A stretch of 64,000 bases of DNA. Origin: Hungatella_A sp034142505 (GTDB lineage: Bacteria > Bacillota > Clostridia > Lachnospirales > Lachnospiraceae). A model generated the notes under the pieces. The model searched no databases. It had not been told where the DNA came from and worked only from the letters and a program-made list of their open reading frames with translations. Shown piece by piece: positions 60,645-64,000 of the stretch. Each line of letters opens with the position of its first letter. The first letter of the stretch is position 1. The translations under genes were made by a program, and so were the position numbers. The DNA lies in contig JAWZDV010000024.1 of the NCBI GenBank assembly GCA_034142505.1, positions 62,001 to 126,000 of the forward strand, in the 5' to 3' direction.

Positions 60645-62541
60645 TGGTTTTCCTTTCTCCTGTTCCGCGAAGATTTAACGCGTAATCCGCATAATCTTCG
60701 CTCCATTCCAACATTTCCTGATATTGTTTCTGGCTTTCCGGATTCAATTTTTTCACAATCGGTTTGATAGCGGATAAGAATATTTTGACGACAGACACAT
60801 AATCTTTCTGAATCTCGTAAGTATTCATTCTCAAGTCGTATAAGTAATCTAAAATATCAAAATAAAGAACATTCGCTTCCATATTCTCGACCTTGAAGTT
60901 TTTTAGGACCTCCAAATTGTATCGATATGCATCGGAATCCGTTGTCCCTAAAATCATCCGGTAAATCAACGATTTTAATAACGACAGCAAGCCATACGGC
61001 GTGCAATAAAGGGAACTCTTGATCCAATCGTCTCCAAGCTCTAATGGATTGAGCCACCGCGAAAAGCATTCCGTTTCCTCACGCTCCGACTCTATGATAC
61101 GATCCAGTGTCAAGCGCATTGTGGTATTCATTTTTCCTGGTTCGATGTGTAAGAATACCAAATCCTCAGGGGCATACAAAAGGCTATGTAAAATGGCATC
61201 CGATTGATCCGGAAATTCCCTCCACACCCCTGTATATATGTCAAAAAACAGTCCTCCATAATCTTTTATGTGTTGATCAAACAGATTCACATTGGCCTCT
61301 TCCAAAATTTCCCGATATAAAGCAGAATATAAAATACAACGGTAGTGATAAAAATAATCTTGATTAATTCCCAGATCTGCCTCTTTCGCATAAACGGCCA
61401 GCGCCCGGAACACACGGATCAGTTTACGGAGATTACTCATTTTAGCCATATCAAAAATGAAAATCATTTTTCTGATCTCATGTTGTACTACCATCAGCAG
61501 AGTATAAACTTCTTCTTTGGACAGACGATTATCATTCCTAAATTCCAATTCGGCTATCTGGTATGCCTCCTCATTCTGACTCGGATGTTTATATTCTTCA
61601 CACTCCAGCTTTTTGTGAATCAGCTCGTTATAATGAGAATCCATCTCCTCATGGTTGCACACAATGATCACCTTATAATGGTACCGTTCCACAATTTCAT
61701 TGATAAAGCCGACCAGTAAATTGTATTTTTCTTTTTTATCATCATCTCCACAGGCGATTCTCTCAAAATCTTCAAATATAAAGACAGAATTTCCCGCTAA
61801 ATCTCCCAGTTCATATCTCTTCTCCAGAACAGCGCTCAGCCAGGGGCCAATGGCCGGCAGATACTGGACCCAGTTGATCATCATCTGCATCATCGAAGCA
61901 TCCTGATGACGGCATTCACTTTTTATGGCGTCCATGATGTCCTCGCGTTCATTCAAGCCAAAGCAGGAAATCTGATAAAAAGGACGAAACTTGTAATACC
62001 GGTATCGCGCCAAAGCCTGCTCTAGTCTGTAAGTCTTGCCGGTCCCCCAGCCGCCTAAAATTGCAAAACATTTTCTTGTCTTATTGGTATTGTCCAGATA
62101 GGAAAATAGGTGCTTTTCGAAATCATTTTCGGTTTTCAGTTTTCTGTCTTTGATAGCACATATCCCTCGTATCACAAACTGTTCCACCCCCCAAGTGATC
62201 ACGCTGCCCAGAAGAAGCCGATAGATGAATTTCCACATTTTCGTATCATAGAAAGTTCTCACCTGCTCCACCCAGCTTTGACCGCCAAATAAAAACAAAA
62301 ACCGCTTAATCAAATCTTTGGTAAAAGTGACCTCCCGCAGTCCAATCACCAAAAGACACGCAATTATGAGAAACAAACAGATCCTGTCCAAGCCATATTT
62401 TACATTTTTTATAACAGACCACCGTTTGATAAACCTGGCCGCTCTTTCTTTTATCATCTTTACCGATTCCCTCAACTGCCAAAACACCTCCCTCATCCGC
62501 AGACAATTCCTTATTACCGGCAGCGCAGATATCATTATCAT
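60637..62541 (-). CDS. Membrane-associated KAP-type P-loop NTPase
   Basis: 634 residues. Two predicted TM helices near residues 50-68 (GLDRICLFLIIACLLVIGL) and 104-126, then a P-loop NTPase: Walker A LGGWGTGKT (162-170), a hydrophobic insert between the motifs (220-239, NWVQYLPAIGPWLSAVL), and Walker B VFIFEDFER (253-261). The insert is characteristic of KAP NTPases. IIVCNHEEM follows as a sensor-like strand. The C-terminal half is helical and unrecognised. The start is behind TTGAGGAAA. Its stop overlaps the RsmH-like start, implying coupled translation. Lower GC than its neighbours. KAP proteins are often found in anti-phage loci. Confidence 0.78.
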   Translation of the reverse strand: MIMISALPVIRNCLRMREVFWQLRESVKMIKERAARFIKRWSVIKNVKYGLDRICLFLIIACLLVIGLREVTFTKDLIKRFLFLFGGQSWVEQVRTFYDTKMWKFIYRLLLGSVITWGVEQFVIRGICAIKDRKLKTENDFEKHLFSYLDNTNKTRKCFAILGGWGTGKTYRLEQALARYRYYKFRPFYQISCFGLNEREDIMDAIKSECRHQDASMMQMMINWVQYLPAIGPWLSAVLEKRYELGDLAGNSVFIFEDFERIACGDDDKKEKYNLLVGFINEIVERYHYKVIIVCNHEEMDSHYNELIHKKLECEEYKHPSQNEEAYQIAELEFRNDNRLSKEEVYTLLMVVQHEIRKMIFIFDMAKMSNLRKLIRVFRALAVYAKEADLGINQDYFYHYRCILYSALYREILEEANVNLFDQHIKDYGGLFFDIYTGVWREFPDQSDAILHSLLYAPEDLVFLHIEPGKMNTTMRLTLDRIIESEREETECFSRWLNPLELGDDWIKSSLYCTPYGLLSLLKSLIYRMILGTTDSDAYRYNLEVLKNFKVENMEANVLYFDILDYLYDLRMNTYEIQKDYVSVVKIFLSAIKPIVKKLNPESQKQYQEMLEWSEDYADYALNLRGTGERKTNG

Positions 62542-62654
62542 ACCATTTTCCTCAAATCTTTACCACCAGCTTTTCTCCGCCTGTCTATTTGACCCTTGCA
62601 ACATTCTGGTATTTCTTTTATAATGGATTGTGTCAGCAGATTGCAGAAAAACTA

Positions 62655-62712
62655 TAATAAACTCCGTCACATCACCGCGTATACCATCGATGTGATCGGA
62701 GTTTATTCTTAT
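62655..62712 (-). terminator. Terminator of the uvrA-like gene
   Basis: AATAAACTCCG-(T)-CACATC / GATGTGA-(T)-CGGAGTTTATT long hairpin, followed on the minus strand by ATAGTTTTTC; it sits 16 bp past the stop at 62728. Confidence 0.85.
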
Positions 62713-62727
62713 TATTTGGACTCTTAT

Positions 62728-64000
62728 TTATAAATATCTCCCAGTCACGCTTTCTTTGCTGTTTGCAATCTCAACCGGCGTCCCCGCCGCAACCATTCTG
62801 CCGCCTTCCCTGCCGCCGCCGGGCCCCATGTCGATGACATAGTCCGCACTTTTGATCACATCCAGATCATGCTCAATCACGATCACTGTCGCCCCATTTT
62901 CTATCAGCGTCCGAAACACGCGAAGCAGGGTCTGCACATCCAGTGGATGGAGTCCGATGGTCGGCTCATCAAAGACAAATACAGAGTCTTCCTGAGCCTT
63001 TCCCATCTCGCTTGCCAGTTTCAGCCGCTGGGCCTCTCCCCCGGACAGACTGGGTGTCTCCTCCCCCAGCGTTAAATATCCCAGGCCAAGGCTTTGAAGA
63101 ACCTGCAGTCTGGCCTGCACCGTCTTCATTTCCCCGCAGAATTTCAATGCGTGATTGACATCCATATCCATCAGCTCCGGCAGGGAACAGGAACGGTTGT
63201 CTTTGTTTGTATACCTGACCATGTATGCCATTTTTGCATACCGGGACCCGCGGCAGTCCGGGCAGGGGACATCGACATCCGGCAGGAACTGCACGTCCAG
63301 GCTGATGATTCCCGTCCCGTCACACACCGGACAGCGCAGTTTTCCCGTATTGTAGGAAAAATCGCCGGCCTTATATCCATGGCGTTTGGCGTTTGGCGTT
63401 CTTGCATAGATCTTTCGCAGCTCATCGTGGACATTGGCGTAAGTCGCAACCGTGGAACGGACATTGATCCCGATTGGCGTGGCGTCAATCAGTTTGATAT
63501 GGGAAATGCCCTCGGCCCGGACTGACTTCACATGCTCCGGCAGCTTCCTCCCTGCAATCTGTGCTTCCAGCCCGGGAATCAGACTTTCCAATACCATTGT
63601 CGTCTTGCCGGAACCGGAAACGCCGGTCACGACTGTCAGCTTTCCTTTTGGGATATCCACCTCAAGTGGCTTCACCGTGTGAATCGCTTCTGTGGACAAA
63701 TGTATGGTTCCTTCCTCAAAGATTCCCTCCGAAGAAGGCTGCATGTTCAACGGCACTCCCACTTCGCCTGCCAGAAATGCCCCGATCTGCGATGCGCCAT
63801 TTTGTTCGATCTCCTCAATGGTTCCCTGCGCAATGACCGTTCCTCCATCGGCACCCGCCTGCGGTCCCATCTCAATCAGCCAGTCAGCCTCTTTTAAAAT
63901 CTGTGTGTCATGGTCCACCAGCAGGACCGAATTTCCATCTGCAATCAGATCATGCATCACACCGTTTAATCCCACAATATTCGACGGATGCAGACCGATA
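62728..64000 (-). CDS. uvrA: UvrA-like excinuclease ATPase, partial (5' end beyond window)
   Basis: The frame is open to the right edge (IGLHPSNIVGLNGVMHDL is read from base 64000), so only the C-terminal ~423 residues are present. ABC-type motifs: VLLVDHDTQILKEADWLIEMGP (end of ABC-I), Walker A GVSGSGKTTMVLESL, zinc module CPVCDGTGIISLDVQF...CPDCRGSRY, signature LSGGEAQRLKLASEMG, Walker B VFVFDEPTIGLHPLDV and VIEHDLDVIKSADYVIDMGPGGG. The short spacing and zinc module resemble UvrA2/drug-resistance UvrA variants rather than the uvrBA operon protein; no uvrB is adjacent. Confidence 0.92.
   Translation of the reverse strand, partial: IGLHPSNIVGLNGVMHDLIADGNSVLLVDHDTQILKEADWLIEMGPQAGADGGTVIAQGTIEEIEQNGASQIGAFLAGEVGVPLNMQPSSEGIFEEGTIHLSTEAIHTVKPLEVDIPKGKLTVVTGVSGSGKTTMVLESLIPGLEAQIAGRKLPEHVKSVRAEGISHIKLIDATPIGINVRSTVATYANVHDELRKIYARTPNAKRHGYKAGDFSYNTGKLRCPVCDGTGIISLDVQFLPDVDVPCPDCRGSRYAKMAYMVRYTNKDNRSCSLPELMDMDVNHALKFCGEMKTVQARLQVLQSLGLGYLTLGEETPSLSGGEAQRLKLASEMGKAQEDSVFVFDEPTIGLHPLDVQTLLRVFRTLIENGATVIVIEHDLDVIKSADYVIDMGPGGGREGGRMVAAGTPVEIANSKESVTGRYL

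Overview
The window reads as a chromosomal segment of a Gram-positive anaerobe, most likely a gut Lachnospiraceae (order Eubacteriales). This is inferred from strong AGGAGG-type ribosome sites, many lipoprotein substrate-binding proteins, two TRAP transporters, an electron-bifurcating NfnAB pair, an Rpn-like protein and an AAA-ATPase/PD-(D/E)XK protein of the kind common in that family. The species cannot be fixed from sequence alone. Most genes lie on the minus strand. No rRNA, tRNA, CRISPR array, insertion sequence or prophage was seen.

Layout. 1-3.4 kb: permease and HyuA-type hydantoinase/oxoprolinase, running off the left edge. 3.6-5.5 kb: an internally deleted Rpn-type protein and an orphan lipoprotein. 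5.6-12.3 kb: a sugar/AI-2-type ABC operon (binding protein, double ATPase, two permeases, bicupin, LacI regulator). 12.7-15.6 kb: a TetM/EF-G-like GTPase fused to a C-terminal Rae1/YacP-type ribonuclease. 15.8-19.2 kb: the dTDP-L-rhamnose operon rfbABDC, whose promoter has MerR-type architecture. 19.4 kb: a cold-shock gene with a terminator-like hairpin in its leader. 19.7-29.7 kb: a dipeptide-type ABC operon plus amidohydrolase, divergent from a second amidohydrolase, a GntR regulator and a URO-D-family protein. Both divergent promoters carry the same 25-bp element. 29.8-31 kb: a MerR-methyltransferase fusion. 31.6-38 kb: creatininase-family protein, GPH symporter, AraC regulator and TRAP transporter 1. 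38.1-42.9 kb: YitT, a complex palindromic element, DeoB, MATE and LysR. 43-47.1 kb: AAA/PD-(D/E)XK protein and NfnBA. 47.3-50.9 kb: a second permease-HyuA module whose HyuA is frameshifted. 51.1-51.7 kb: a divergent QueD-family protein with a zinc ribbon. 51.9-52.7 kb: a complete type III toxin-antitoxin locus (ToxIN family). 52.7-59.6 kb: a YesMN-type two-component system, TRAP transporter 2 and a sulfatase. 59.6-62.5 kb: a membrane KAP-type NTPase overlapping an RsmH paralogue. 62.7 kb to the right edge: the C-terminal part of a UvrA-like protein.

Functionally this is an accessory metabolic region: several uptake systems, each with its own regulator and hydrolase, interspersed with small defence or stress modules. 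The items most worth following up are the GTPase-Rae1 fusion, the type III toxin-antitoxin locus with three strongly diverged repeats, the KAP NTPase/RsmH pair, the MerR-like rfbA promoter, and the cruciform-forming intergenic element at 39.0-39.15 kb with a related fragment at 52.67 kb.
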